A DNA stretch of 64,000 bases, taken from Micromonospora rhizosphaerae. Its GTDB lineage: Bacteria > Actinomycetota > Actinomycetes > Mycobacteriales > Micromonosporaceae. This document shows, piece after piece, positions 25,290-34,831 of this stretch. The first letter of the stretch is position 1; each line of letters begins with the position of its first letter. The position numbers were made by a program, and so were the translations under genes. The DNA is taken from positions 5,270,001-5,334,000 of the forward strand of contig NZ_FMHV01000002.1 of NCBI RefSeq assembly GCF_900091465.1. Direction: 5' to 3'. A model generated the notes under the pieces. It was not told the DNA's origin. It was given only the letters and a program-made list of their open reading frames with translations, and did not search any database.

Positions 25290-25830
25290 TCAGCTCTTGC
25301 CCGGCTCCGCCAGCGAGAGGGTGGTATGCCTGGTCCAGGTGCCGCTGTCCTCGGCCTGGACCATAAGCGTCACCGTCCGGGCGCGTCCCTCGATCGGCAG
25401 GTGCTGTTCGAGGGCCTGTTCTGCAGCTCGCATGTCCGCCAGGTCGCAGCCATCAGCCACTGTCAGGTGAGGCACGACGTCGTCAAACCGGCCCTCGTAC
25501 GGTGGGAACTCCGGAAGCGGTGTGCACGAGCTCGGTGAGGACCCGGAAGGGTTGGGGATCCTCTGGCGCGAGCCACAGAACCTGATCGCCAAACCATGCG
25601 GTGCGGGCCAGTCGAAAGTTGAACGCCGCGGTACTGGCGAAGATCCGCCGCAGGTCAGCTACGACCATCGTGTCGATCTGAGCTGGAGGCACGAACGGAA
25701 AGAGGACAGTGACATGCGCCGGGACTCCTAGCCGAGCGCTAGCGTCGAGCACATCGCGATGGTGTCCCACTGCCGCTTCCGCCTCAGGGACCTCGAGTAC
25801 TAAGGCACTCTGCCGGATTGCCGCAATCAC
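25290..25830 (-). pseudogene. 2'-5' RNA ligase-like protein, frameshifted
   Basis: The first frame (GTG at 25830) gives RLGVPAHVTVLFPFVPPAQI, with the first HxT motif of the 2H phosphoesterase family. The second frame gives DDVVPHLTVADGCDLADMRA, with the second HxT motif, and ends at 25290. The expected product needs a one-base shift near 25520, where one frame reads LVHTASG and the other PEFPPYEGRF. Both motifs survive, so the lesion is recent, or it is a sequencing error. The family acts on cyclic phosphates of RNA or nucleotides. Confidence 0.7.
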
Positions 25831-26004
25831 GGCCCGAGCCTAGGTTCTGGCGTAGCCGCAGGAAGCACTGGGCCCGCGATGAACTCGCGACCAGCGGCAA
25901 ATGCGTGCGCTTGAATGTCCGCGACGCGAGTGGGGCCGCTTAGTCCAGGCTGGTGATCAACAAGATGGCGAAGGATCAGTCCGAGTAGGCATGGCATGCC
26001 GTAG

Positions 26005-26271
26005 ATTTCCCGCCATGTCAACGAGACCCTCTGTCCAGATCCCTTCTGTGCGATCGGCTTCACCGAGGACGGCAGCGACCGGGAAGGCGAGAGCATACCG
26101 GTCGCTGGCGATTCATGGACGGATCGCGAAGGCGTGACCTTCGGCGGCACGCCACCCACCTGCCTTGCCCCCGGCACATACGGCCAGCGGGTAGAGCTTG
26201 CGATCCTGGACCTTCAGGGCCAGGGGAATTGGCCCCGCAAGCTTGTTGTCTGGGTGCATTGTCTGCAATAG
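26005..26271 (+). pseudogene. 5'-truncated fragment of an unknown protein
   Basis: An open frame without a good start encodes LCPDPFCAIGFTEDGSDREG, SIPVAGDSWTDREGVTFGGT, then TYGQRVELAILDLQGQGNWP and KLVVWVHCLQ before the stop. It reads like genuine protein (two cysteine pairs, glycine turns, alternating strands). The frame closes with TAG at 26002 just upstream. No family is recognised. The surrounding DNA, 25830-26350, is less GC-rich than the rest and holds no intact gene. Confidence 0.35.
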
Positions 26272-26349
26272 CCGTGCAGGCCAGCCCTGTTCAAGTCCGC
26301 AGCCGGCACGCAAGCTGCAGACCGCGCTCCTCGCGGCAGAAGGGTGCAT

Positions 26350-27108
26350 TTAAGGGGTGGTTCGATTCGGCGCGATGACCTCGCCGGAGTCGACGCCACC
26401 GAGGCCGGTGCCGTCACCGGGGCTCTCCGCCGACGCGGGCCGTCTCGATGATTCTCGCCCGCTCAGATTGCCGAGAGCCAGGGCGCAGAAAATCAGGACC
26501 GTTACGGCGACCATCCGCGGAGCTATCTCTGCGAGGTCACGCGGAGGCGTGCTGCCATGGTTGCGGGACCATGCGACGGCAACGGGATGCAGCGCCAATG
26601 AGACCAGGGCCGGAATCACGGATATCATCGCGAGCCATCGAAAAGGTCTCGCGACGGCCAACCATGTCGCAGACAGGCGTCCCACCCCGAAGATGAGGAT
26701 CAAGCTGATGGGCAACCCTACGATGGTGCCCAGCCGCAGGTTGATGGCAATGGCGTGATCAGGAGAACCACCGGGCGGAACCACCGGCACGAAACCGCCG
26801 ACGAGTCCGGCCACCAGGGACATGCTGAGATAGGTCAGGACGACCAGCGCCAGGACGCGGCGTGCCAGCTTCGAACGGCGCACAGGCTCCGATACCGGCG
26901 TCCCGCTATTACGCGCGGCGCGCCAGAGCAGCAACACGGCAAGCAATGCCGCTGCCGTAGGCGCCCACAACGCCGCGCCGCTGTCAGCTACGCCGACCTG
27001 ATTCAGGGCAAAATAGGTGCTCAGCAGGATCAACAGGGCAACCCACACGACCGCAGTATCGTGTGAGCACGCAAGTACCACAAGGCCTTCGAGGTCGACC
27101 GCCCACAC
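26350..27108 (-). CDS. hypothetical membrane protein with about six helices
   Basis: A 252-residue protein with hydrophobic segments VVWVALLILLSTYFALN, TAAALLAVLLLWRAA, VLALVVLTYLSMSLVAGLVG, IVGLPISLILIFGVG, WLAMISVIPALVSLALH and MVAVTVLIFCALALG, and a hydrophilic C-terminal tail. No family is recognised. The start is GTG at 27108, and later starts are possible. It lies downstream of the 27144 gene on the same strand, 35 bp apart, so the two may be co-transcribed. Confidence 0.6.
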   Translation of the reverse strand: MWAVDLEGLVVLACSHDTAVVWVALLILLSTYFALNQVGVADSGAALWAPTAAALLAVLLLWRAARNSGTPVSEPVRRSKLARRVLALVVLTYLSMSLVAGLVGGFVPVVPPGGSPDHAIAINLRLGTIVGLPISLILIFGVGRLSATWLAVARPFRWLAMISVIPALVSLALHPVAVAWSRNHGSTPPRDLAEIAPRMVAVTVLIFCALALGNLSGRESSRRPASAESPGDGTGLGGVDSGEVIAPNRTTP

Positions 27109-27143
27109 CGGAGAGCCGGAGCGAGGCTGCCGTTGCGTTTTCT

Positions 27144-28046
27144 TCAGGCCTGGCGCCGCATCCGATAGTGCAGCCGAACTGCGGGGATGTTCCAGAGCTT
27201 GAGGCTGTGATCGGCCCGCACGTCGCCGTCCTCGTCGACGTATAGATGGAAGTGTTCGTTCAGCGGGATACGGCGTGCGCTGAGCGTTTCGTCATACCGC
27301 TCCAGCACGAGATATGCGCCGTTGGCGCCGAACCCTCCGATCGGGGAGTGCAGATGGAAGCTGCCGTCCAGGCCGGCGGAGGGCTTGAGGAAGACCTGTA
27401 ACGAGCCCAGCGGCAGGGGAAACACGACGCGGACGCTGGGCTGCCCGTTGCCGGGGAGGGTCCTGACGCCATAAAGGCCGCTGTAGGTCACGTGGCCTGT
27501 CTTGCGCATGTTCCGGAGCCACGCCGAGCCGACGACCTCGCCGTGCGCGTCGTGGATGTGAACCACCTTGCTGGTCATGCCAAACGACGCATCGAGCGGT
27601 CGCATCGGCAAGCAGGCCTGCTGCAGCCGTTCGCTGAGCAGGGCCGTGATGATCCGGCCGAATGGCCAAGCAACGGCGGACCACTCCGACCACAGATCCA
27701 GGTGCCACCGGGAGGCGCGCTCGTAGAAGTCGGCGATCCGTGGGTCTACGTCGGCGGGATCGAAACCCTCGCCGGCGAGCGCGGCGAATGAGGTTAGCAG
27801 CCCGTGATCGGGGCCCGTGCTCAGCGAGCCGCCGAGATCGGTGGCCGTTCGCTCCACCCAATCATGCCCGACGATGTCGCGGCCCGCGCTCGGGCCGATC
27901 AGCCAGCTGACGGAGTTTCGCGGGAGGCGCCGGCTGGAGACCCGCATCAGGGCGCGGCCGAGGAGGTCGATCGGATGCCGGCACAACACCGGATGGGTCA
28001 GCGACGGCAGCATCTCCTGGGGGGTGATCACGGGCAGAAGGTACAC
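27144..28046 (-). CDS. 300-residue conserved hypothetical protein
   Basis: The frame is intact with good codon use. It includes SWLIGPSAGRDIVGHDWVER, HLDLWSEWSAVAWPFGRIIT and VVFPLPLGSLQVFLKPSAGL, and ends FHLYVDEDGDVRADHSLKLW. Two halves are apparent: a helical N-terminal half and a beta-rich C-terminal half. No signal peptide is seen, and no family is recognised. The first methionine (28046) may not be the true start. Confidence 0.6.
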   Translation of the reverse strand: MYLLPVITPQEMLPSLTHPVLCRHPIDLLGRALMRVSSRRLPRNSVSWLIGPSAGRDIVGHDWVERTATDLGGSLSTGPDHGLLTSFAALAGEGFDPADVDPRIADFYERASRWHLDLWSEWSAVAWPFGRIITALLSERLQQACLPMRPLDASFGMTSKVVHIHDAHGEVVGSAWLRNMRKTGHVTYSGLYGVRTLPGNGQPSVRVVFPLPLGSLQVFLKPSAGLDGSFHLHSPIGGFGANGAYLVLERYDETLSARRIPLNEHFHLYVDEDGDVRADHSLKLWNIPAVRLHYRMRRQA

Positions 28047-28372
28047 CGCAGCCGCGATTCACCGTCACCTACCGGACACCCCAGCCGCGCCAAGATCGAA
28101 TGCTCTCTTCTCGGCAGTTTCGCGTCCTGCTTCTCAGCGTCTAGGTATCCGTACGTCGGCTATGAGAGTTTGCCAGCTGCGTCCACCGCCGCTGACGGTC
28201 GCCGTTGCGACCACGTCGTCAGCCGCCGGTTCGGGCGGGCACCCTGACCAGCGGTTCCTCTTCCGCACCCCGTTCGCTCGGAATGATCCCGGGCGACTCC
28301 CGAGTGCTGGAACCCACGGTCCTCCCACCGATCCGCTGATGCCATGATCGAGTTCTTACTGAAGGGGGACCG
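28047..28372. other. intergenic region between divergent genes, no gene seen
   Basis: These 326 bp separate a minus-strand gene from the SRPBCC gene. The only clear signal is GAAGGGGG, the ribosome binding site of the gene at 28373. Short frames in it have no coding character. Confidence 0.5.
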
Positions 28373-28810
28373 ATGCGCGAGATCTCGACGCAGGTGGACA
28401 TCGACGCGACGCCGCAGCGGGTCTGGGAGGTGCTGATCGACTTTCCACGCTATGCGCAGTGGAATCCCTTCATCCGGGAGGCGGCCGGTGAGGCCCGGGT
28501 CGGCAGCACCCTGAACCTCCGCATGTTCCCGGTCGCCGGCCGCCCGATGTCGTTCAAGCCGCGCGTCCTGGCGGCCCGGGAAGCGGCCGAGTTGCGCTGG
28601 CTGGGCCGGCTGATCCTGCCCGGGATCTTCGACGGGGAGCACCTGTTCGTCCTCACCCCGCGCGACGGGGGCACGCGGGTGGTGCAGAGCGAGAAGTTCT
28701 CTGGGACTCTGGTGCCGCTGTACGGGAAGGTCGTCAACGGCGCCGTGGCGGACTTCGAACGGCTCAACGAGGCGCTCAAGAGCCGGGCGGAGAACGAGGA
28801 GCGGGCGTGA
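28373..28810 (+). CDS. SRPBCC-family protein (polyketide cyclase-like)
   Basis: A 145-residue START-fold protein. It begins [20 protein letters not shown], then [20 protein letters not shown], and ends [20 protein letters not shown]. This layout is typical of the SRPBCC domain, which binds a hydrophobic ligand. It is coupled by a 4-base overlap to the next gene. The ligand is unknown. Confidence 0.85.
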
Positions 28811-29202
28811 ACCGATCCCCGAACCGGCCGGGGCCGGCCTCCGCGCTGCGCTTCGCCACCGAACTGGTGGCCTGGGTGGCCACGCCGTGGGCGCTCGCCG
28901 GTCATTCGGTGCTGCTGGCCGTGGCATCGGTGGTGGTGCTCGTCGCGCTGCCGACGGTCTTCGCGACACCGGGCGACAAGGCGCAGGTCGTCGTCCCAGT
29001 GCCTGGATACGTGACGATCGGTCTGGTGCTTCTGCACATGGCGGCCGCGGTGGTGGCATCCTGGCTGGCTTGGCAGTTGCCGGCGGCGATCACCGTGTGG
29101 ATCCTCGTGGCCGCCTCGGTCCTGGCGGAACTGCCCCGGTGGCGCTGGCTGGTCTCGACTGGCCGACCAGAGCCCGGCGAGCCTCCCGCATCGCGAGCGT
29201 GA
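28807..29202 (+). CDS. DUF2568-like membrane protein
   Basis: A 131-residue protein with four membrane segments ([71 protein letters not shown]). The RFATELVAW beginning and small size match YrdB/DUF2568 proteins. It is translationally coupled to the SRPBCC gene, so the two may work together. Confidence 0.7.
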
Positions 29203-29287
29203 CAGCGGCCCGCAAGGAGCAGGAAGGCCGCGATACTGGCGGCCATCGTGACGGCGTCCGCCACTCACGCCAGCTTGATCCCAGCGC

Positions 29288-30466
29288 TCATGGGATGTCG
29301 GTCATCGTCGCGACCAACGCCGTCCACGATTGCGGGATGGCGCCGAGGCCCTGCGCCGTCTCGGGATTCCAGTACTCGGCCCACCCGCTGGCCCTCGCCA
29401 CGTCTTGCGATCTTGCCGCAAGTTGTCCGGCCTCATCGGCGAGGTCCCACCTGCGCAGGGCCAGCCACAGGAGGTAGTTCAGGTGCGGCCACCCAGCTCC
29501 ACGCCAGTACATGTGAGGGTCGTACGCCGGATGGGTGCGAGCGACGTTCGTCGGCCCCCAGGCGGCCTCGAAGCGATCGGGGTCGAAAAGTTGCTGCAGA
29601 GCCGGGATCGCGCGGGAACGGTCCGCGGTGACCAACGCACCCATCACCCCGTCGCTGATCGGAACGGTGACCGACCGGCCGCCGCCGACAACCGCGAGGT
29701 CCCGCCAGAGTTGCTGCGTGGGATCCCACAGGTGATTGTCCATCGCGGCGCTGACGCGTACAGCTCGCTCGGCGAGCACCGGGTCATCGAGCACCTCTGC
29801 GAGCTCGGCCATGTTGAACGCGACGTAGGCGTTGAACCCCGCGGGACACGCAACGAAGCTCGACGACCAGGCCGCAGCGCCGTCTGGGTGGTAGCTGACC
29901 TCCTCCATCCGCTGCTTGTTCCATGCTGACCGGAGGGCCCGGTCGTAGTCCTGCGCAGTGCGGCCGGGCGCGCCCCAGTCGTCCCACCGCGGAGAGTGGT
30001 CGTTGCCGGCCTCCCAGGGATGGACGACGTAGATGAGATCGAGGTCCGTCCGGCGGTTGTCCCAGAGCCAGTTGAGACCCCGCCTTGCTCGTGCGAGCGC
30101 CTCCGGAGACGGGTGCAGGCCCTCTTCGATGAGCACTTTCGCCGCGTGGCCGAACATGGGAGGTTGCGCCAGTGAGGACGTCGCCGGGAGCGGTCCCAAC
30201 CAGGCATCGGGCGGCGCACCCCCGTACCGCATGTGGGGAACGAGCCCGCCGGGGAGCTGGCCGAGCAGGACGGCGTCCAACTCCCGCGCCGCGCGCAGGT
30301 CACCGAGGCGAGCCCAGGTGATCGCGTGGAAGCAGGAATCCCACAGCCACAGGTGCGGGTAGACCGTTGGATTAGGCACGCAATAGCCACGTTCCTCGTC
30401 CCAGTGACGTTCGAGCAACTGTCGCGCCTCTGCTCGCAGATCGTCGATGGACGCGCCTTCTTCCAC
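29288..30466 (-). CDS. GH63-like glycosidase
   Basis: A 392-residue (alpha/alpha)6-barrel glycosidase of the GH63 or trehalase-like group. It has YPHLWLWDSCFHAITWARLG, DLIYVVHPWEAGNDHSPRWD, HMYWRGAGWPHLNYLLW and SGWAEYWNPETAQGLGAIPQ, followed by SWTA. The acidic residues in EAGNDHSPRWD and AEYWN are the probable catalytic pair, by analogy with glucosylglycerate and mannosylglycerate hydrolases. There is no signal peptide, so it acts in the cytosol. It is last in the ABC transporter operon and starts with GTG after AAAGG. Confidence 0.8.
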   Translation of the reverse strand: MEEGASIDDLRAEARQLLERHWDEERGYCVPNPTVYPHLWLWDSCFHAITWARLGDLRAARELDAVLLGQLPGGLVPHMRYGGAPPDAWLGPLPATSSLAQPPMFGHAAKVLIEEGLHPSPEALARARRGLNWLWDNRRTDLDLIYVVHPWEAGNDHSPRWDDWGAPGRTAQDYDRALRSAWNKQRMEEVSYHPDGAAAWSSSFVACPAGFNAYVAFNMAELAEVLDDPVLAERAVRVSAAMDNHLWDPTQQLWRDLAVVGGGRSVTVPISDGVMGALVTADRSRAIPALQQLFDPDRFEAAWGPTNVARTHPAYDPHMYWRGAGWPHLNYLLWLALRRWDLADEAGQLAARSQDVARASGWAEYWNPETAQGLGAIPQSWTALVATMTDIP

Positions 30467-30551
30467 CAGGTACGCCTTTCTATTCGCGACGGGGGTACGG
30501 GTTGCGGACGACCGCCTCAGGCGGCGGCCGCGCGACCCAGCCGGCTAGAGC

Positions 30552-31928
30552 TCAGCAGAGCCAGTCGAGCGCCACGGCAGCGGTCCAGGACTGCTGCAAA
30601 CTGCCGAGCGGCTCGCCGGTGAACGCGTTGTAGTACTCCCCGAAGCTCCCGTCCCCGATCAGCCGCAAACCCTCCTCGCGCATGAGCGCCGACCGCTCGG
30701 GCCATCCGCGATAGCCGAACGCCCACCCGAAGAGCCAAGCCATGACCGGCCACTGCGGCCCCCGCCAGTACTCGCGGGGCCGGAAGTCCGCTGATTGCGG
30801 CGACGTGGACGGCGGCACAGCGGCGATGAAGGACGGGTGCCCACTCCATCGCTCGGAGTCGAGCAGATTGAGGAGCCGCCGCTCAGCCGGGCGGTCCAAA
30901 CCGCCGCACAACAGCGGCGCGAAGCCGGCGATGGTCTCGGTGTTGAGCCACTCCCCGGTACGGATGTCGCGGTCGCGAGCCAGACCGCTATCGGCATCGA
31001 CCGAAGCCGCGACACCAGCGCGCAACTGGCCGGCCCACCTACGTAGCTCTTCGACATCGCCGGCACGCTGCGGGGCGTCCTCACCAAGGTCCGCGAGCAC
31101 GTCGCAGGCTACGGCGAGGATGGCGCTCAGAAACACGTCTTCGACGGCGAAGCTGACTGTGCGGCGGATTTCCGCGTCATCATAGCGAGCCCGGCGCATC
31201 TGCTCGACGAGCCATAGGTAGCGGTCGTACTCGCGGTCGCTGGGACGCTGGCTCATGTCCTGGACGACCTGCGTGTCGCGACGCCGGTACGGCGGCAGAT
31301 CGGGGCCGACCTCGACACGGGCGTAGGGGCCGTCCCACCGCGGCGAGTTGTCCATGCCCGATTCCCAGCCATGGTGCACCGTGATCCGGCCAACCTGATC
31401 CGGGTCGCGCTGCTGCACCAGCCAACGGTGCCATCGCATGAGTGGGCCCCAGGCCCGATCGAGGAAGGCCTCCGCCTCTCTGCGTTCGCGTGGGCCCTCT
31501 CGGCGCGCGGCCTCAAGGATCCGCTGGACGGCGATCGCGTGCACTGGCGGCTGGCAGATGCCCGACGTCGCCGGTGTGCGTGGCGCAGCCTCCGCGAGCG
31601 CAGCACAACCCCACCGATCAGCGCCAGGGAAGTAATCCGGGTCGTCGGGCGAAAAGACGATGTGCGGAATCATCCCCGTGCGCCACTGCGCGGCGAGGAG
31701 CGCCTCAATCTCCGTGATGGCCCGATCCACACTGACCTGCGCCAGGCCGATTGCGATGAAGGCCGCGTCCCAGCTCCACATGTGCGGATAGAGCCGCGGT
31801 GCGGCCGCTGTCATGGTGCCGAGGTCATTGTTGCGCAGGATGTAGGCGGCACGTGCGGTCAGCGCCCCGTCGCTCAGGCGCCCTTGAGCCCGGGCCGCCG
31901 CAACCGGTCTGGCGTCCAGCATTGTCAT
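30552..31928 (-). CDS. GH63-like glycosidase, second enzyme
   Basis: A 458-residue relative of the previous enzyme. Motifs are RLYPHMWSWDAAFIAIGLAQ, ITVHHGWESGMDNSPRWDG, EYWRGPQWPVMAWLFGWAFG and EYYNAFTGEPLGSLQQSWTA. These fit glucosylglycerate/mannosylglycerate hydrolases of GH63, with acids in SGMDNSPRWD and the EYYN region. The ATG at 31928 overlaps the stop of the transporter ATPase gene (ATGA), which fixes the start. It is cytosolic and probably cleaves the imported sugar. Substrate assignment is inferred from context. Confidence 0.8.
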   Translation of the reverse strand: MTMLDARPVAAARAQGRLSDGALTARAAYILRNNDLGTMTAAAPRLYPHMWSWDAAFIAIGLAQVSVDRAITEIEALLAAQWRTGMIPHIVFSPDDPDYFPGADRWGCAALAEAAPRTPATSGICQPPVHAIAVQRILEAARREGPRERREAEAFLDRAWGPLMRWHRWLVQQRDPDQVGRITVHHGWESGMDNSPRWDGPYARVEVGPDLPPYRRRDTQVVQDMSQRPSDREYDRYLWLVEQMRRARYDDAEIRRTVSFAVEDVFLSAILAVACDVLADLGEDAPQRAGDVEELRRWAGQLRAGVAASVDADSGLARDRDIRTGEWLNTETIAGFAPLLCGGLDRPAERRLLNLLDSERWSGHPSFIAAVPPSTSPQSADFRPREYWRGPQWPVMAWLFGWAFGYRGWPERSALMREEGLRLIGDGSFGEYYNAFTGEPLGSLQQSWTAAVALDWLC

Positions 31929-33022
31929 ACGGTCTCCAGCGATAGTTGGGTTTCCGAGTCGTACCAGCGCAGGTGCTCCGACCTGAAGCTCAACCACACG
32001 GTGTCCCCCGGTCCAACGCGGAAGTTGTTGGGCGCTTGCACCTTGATCTGCTGCCCGGCGAGATCTGCGGTGATCAGCACTGCCGAGCCGAGGGGCTCGA
32101 AGACCTGAACAGTGGCGCGTAGCGCGTCCGGCAGTTCGCGGTCGGAGACGCCAATGGTCTCGGCCCGCACACCGAGATGCACATCGGCGCCGTGGAGGGG
32201 TCGCAAGGCGTCGGGGCCGCGGAGGACCTGGCCGCCGAGGTCGACGGTGACGCGGGCAGACTCACGATCAGCGCCGTCCACGCCGCCGATGAGGAAGTTC
32301 ATCGGCGGGCTGCCGAGGAAGCCGCCGACAAACCGGCTCGCCGGACGGTCGTAGACGGCAATGGGGTCGTCACACTGGACCACGACGCCCTCCCGCATGA
32401 CCGCCACCCGATCACCGAGTGAGAGCGCCTCGGCTTGGTCGTGGGTCACGTAGAGCGTCGTCGTACCGAGCTCCTGGACAAGCTTCTTCAGCTCGGAACG
32501 GAAGGACAGCCGCAGCAGAGCGTCGAGGTTCGACAATGGCTCGTCCATGAGCAGCACGTCGGCGTCGACCACGATGGCGCGGGCAACCGCGACCCGTTGG
32601 CGTTGGCCGCCGGACAGCTGCGAGGGGTACCGGTCGAGATACGGCGTGAGCTGCAGCAGGTCCGCCGCCCAGGCAACCTTGCGTCGGATCTCCTCCCGGG
32701 CGATTCCCCGCATCGCCAGCCCGAACCCGATGTTGTCTCGGACTCTGCGATGCGGGAAGACAGCGTAGGACTGGAAGACCATCGAGAGATTCCGCTCGCG
32801 CGGCGGCAGGTAGGTCACGTCGCGGCCACCGACGACGACCTGTCCAGCATCGGGCAGTTCCAGGCCAGCCACCATCCGGAGCAGTGTCGTCTTGCCGCAG
32901 CCGGATGGCCCGAGGAGCACCATGAACTCGCCGTCGGCGATGTCGAGGGAGATGTCATCGGTAGCCCGCGCGGTGGCGCCGGGATATGTCTTCACGAGGT
33001 TGCGGAGGTTCACTTCGGCCAT
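31925..33022 (-). CDS. sugar ABC transporter ATP-binding protein (MsmK/UgpC type)
   Basis: A 365-residue ATPase with Walker A LLGPSGCGKTTLLRMVAG, Q loop VFQSYAVFPHRRV, signature LSGGQRQRVAVARAIV, Walker B VLLMDEPLSNLDA and H loop YVTHDQAEAL. The C-terminal TOBE region (FLGSPPMNFLIGG) marks the carbohydrate-importer class. It serves the two permeases encoded upstream and overlaps the glycosidase gene downstream. Confidence 0.95.
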   Translation of the reverse strand: MAEVNLRNLVKTYPGATARATDDISLDIADGEFMVLLGPSGCGKTTLLRMVAGLELPDAGQVVVGGRDVTYLPPRERNLSMVFQSYAVFPHRRVRDNIGFGLAMRGIAREEIRRKVAWAADLLQLTPYLDRYPSQLSGGQRQRVAVARAIVVDADVLLMDEPLSNLDALLRLSFRSELKKLVQELGTTTLYVTHDQAEALSLGDRVAVMREGVVVQCDDPIAVYDRPASRFVGGFLGSPPMNFLIGGVDGADRESARVTVDLGGQVLRGPDALRPLHGADVHLGVRAETIGVSDRELPDALRATVQVFEPLGSAVLITADLAGQQIKVQAPNNFRVGPGDTVWLSFRSEHLRWYDSETQLSLETV

Positions 33023-33062
33023 CGGATCCTCATCGGTTCAGGCGGGCACCCGGATCGGGTGG

Positions 33063-33953
33063 TCAGCGCAGGGCAGATCCCCACATGTTCAGCAGGTATC
33101 GGCGCATCAGGAAAATGAACACCAACGCAGGAACGACAAGCGCGAAGCCGCCGGCGAACCGGTAGGCGAGCGGCGACTCCCGCAAGGACGTGAGCACCTG
33201 TGCCGGCAGGGTGCGGTTGTCCAGCGTGAGCACCGCGGCAGCCAGCACCTCGTTCCACGACAGCACGAAGGTGAAGATGCTGGATGCGGCGATGCCGGGC
33301 AATGCGAGCGGCATGACGACACGCAGGAAGGCACCGATCCGGCTGCAGCCAAACAGCAGGGCGGCCTCCTCGACATCGCGGGGCACCGAGACGAAGATGC
33401 TCGCGGTGATGAGGATGGTCGTCGGCAACGCCAGCGCGGTGTGGACAAGCATGACCGCCAAGACGCTGTCGTAGACACCTGCGGTGAGGAACAGCTGCGC
33501 CAACGGAATGGACAGCACGACGATGGGCAACGCCCTGGTCAACAGCAGGAACAGCTGATAGGTGTCGCGTCCACGGAAGCCGTAGCGCGCCAGTGCATAA
33601 CCTCCGGGCGCTCCGACGAGGAGGGAGAGCATCACGGTGAAGAAACCGACGAGCAGCGAGTTCAGCGTGGCGGGCAGCACTCCGGCGGAGCCGAGAAATG
33701 CGTTGATCGTCTCCGTCGACACATCCGTGGGCAGCAACGACTTGGGGAAGTCGTTCAACGACTCCCGGGATGAGAATGCGGCCAGCGCGATGAGGTAGAT
33801 CGGTACGCCCATGAAAAGCGTGATCACCACGGCAGCCAGGTGCTGGAGCGCTCGGCGCCGATGCAGGCGGCGCAGCGGCGCCCGGTCGATCGGCGGCAAG
33901 TCGACCGGCGTCGCCAGGGTCGCGCGCGGTGCGCTACGTGTCGGTGCCGTCAT
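33063..33953 (-). CDS. sugar ABC transporter permease (MalG type)
   Basis: A 296-residue inner-membrane permease with six helices and the cytoplasmic EAA loop DVEEAALLFGCSRIGAFLRV. The motif TSLRESPLAYRFAGGFALVV near the end is usual for this class. It overlaps the other permease gene by four bases, so the heterodimer is produced together. Confidence 0.95.
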   Translation of the reverse strand: MTAPTRSAPRATLATPVDLPPIDRAPLRRLHRRRALQHLAAVVITLFMGVPIYLIALAAFSSRESLNDFPKSLLPTDVSTETINAFLGSAGVLPATLNSLLVGFFTVMLSLLVGAPGGYALARYGFRGRDTYQLFLLLTRALPIVVLSIPLAQLFLTAGVYDSVLAVMLVHTALALPTTILITASIFVSVPRDVEEAALLFGCSRIGAFLRVVMPLALPGIAASSIFTFVLSWNEVLAAAVLTLDNRTLPAQVLTSLRESPLAYRFAGGFALVVPALVFIFLMRRYLLNMWGSALR

Positions 33954-34831
33954 CGAAGCCCCCTCGTAGCCTCAGGCTGTCGTAGCGCGCGAAGGTAGAT
34001 CACGGACGTGAGCAGCGACATTCCGAGGACGACGAGCGCCACCGCGGTGGCCACGGCCGGGTTCTGGAGCGTGGCGAACCATTCGTACGTTTCGCCGACG
34101 AGCAGCGGGAAGTCGCGACCCGTCAGGGCCTGGGCGACGGCGAAAGCCTGGAAGGCGAGGATGGTCCGCAGGATCAGCGCAACCTGCAGGCTCGGCTTGA
34201 CCAGGGGCAGGGTTACATGACGAAGCCGCTGCCAGAAGGTGGCACCGAAGATCTGTGCTGCCTCGTCGTAGTCCTTCGGAACGACCTGCAGCCCGGCGAC
34301 GACGATGAGCAGGACCAGCGACGTGGAACGCCAAAGTTCTGCCATGAAGACGGCCAGCAGCATTGTGGACTCGTTCTGGTAGGACAGCCACGCGAATCCG
34401 TCGCCGAGGCCCAGCGTGACCAGTACGGAGTTCAGGTATCCGCGGTCGGAAAAGACGGCCAGCCACACCAAGCCGGCAGCCAGATCGCTCACGGCTAGCG
34501 GGATCGCCCACACGTAGAAGTAGATTCCGGAGAAGCGAAGCTTGGCCTGCAGGAGTAGTGCCATCGCGAAGGCGAGGACGAACTGGACCGGTATCACGAC
34601 GGCGATGAGCAGCAGAGTGTTGCGGACCGAGTCCCAGAAGTTCGGCTCGCCGGTCATCCGCTCAAAGTTCGCGAGGGTCAAACCGTCGGGCCCGCGGAAC
34701 GCCTCGATGATGCCGGTCGCGACCGGCCAGCCGAACAGCAGGGCCATGAGGATGACCGACGGCAGGATGAGCAGGTACGGCGTGGGCGGTCGCTTCCCAC
34801 GCCGTACCGATGCTACGGTCGCGCTCATCAT
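33950..34831 (-). CDS. sugar ABC transporter permease (MalF/UgpA type)
   Basis: A 293-residue permease. The N-terminus PYLLILPSVILMALLFGWPV is followed by further helices, and the EAA loop reads DYDEAAQIFGATFWQRLRHV. It pairs with the MalG-type permease. The start overlaps the stop of the binding-protein gene by four bases. Confidence 0.95.
   Translation of the reverse strand: MMSATVASVRRGKRPPTPYLLILPSVILMALLFGWPVATGIIEAFRGPDGLTLANFERMTGEPNFWDSVRNTLLLIAVVIPVQFVLAFAMALLLQAKLRFSGIYFYVWAIPLAVSDLAAGLVWLAVFSDRGYLNSVLVTLGLGDGFAWLSYQNESTMLLAVFMAELWRSTSLVLLIVVAGLQVVPKDYDEAAQIFGATFWQRLRHVTLPLVKPSLQVALILRTILAFQAFAVAQALTGRDFPLLVGETYEWFATLQNPAVATAVALVVLGMSLLTSVIYLRALRQPEATRGLR

Noticed and set aside
25827..26177. 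Minus-strand frame whose stop overlaps the RNA ligase start
   Set aside because: The overlap looked like coupling, but third-position GC is weak, no family is recognised and no ribosome site was seen.
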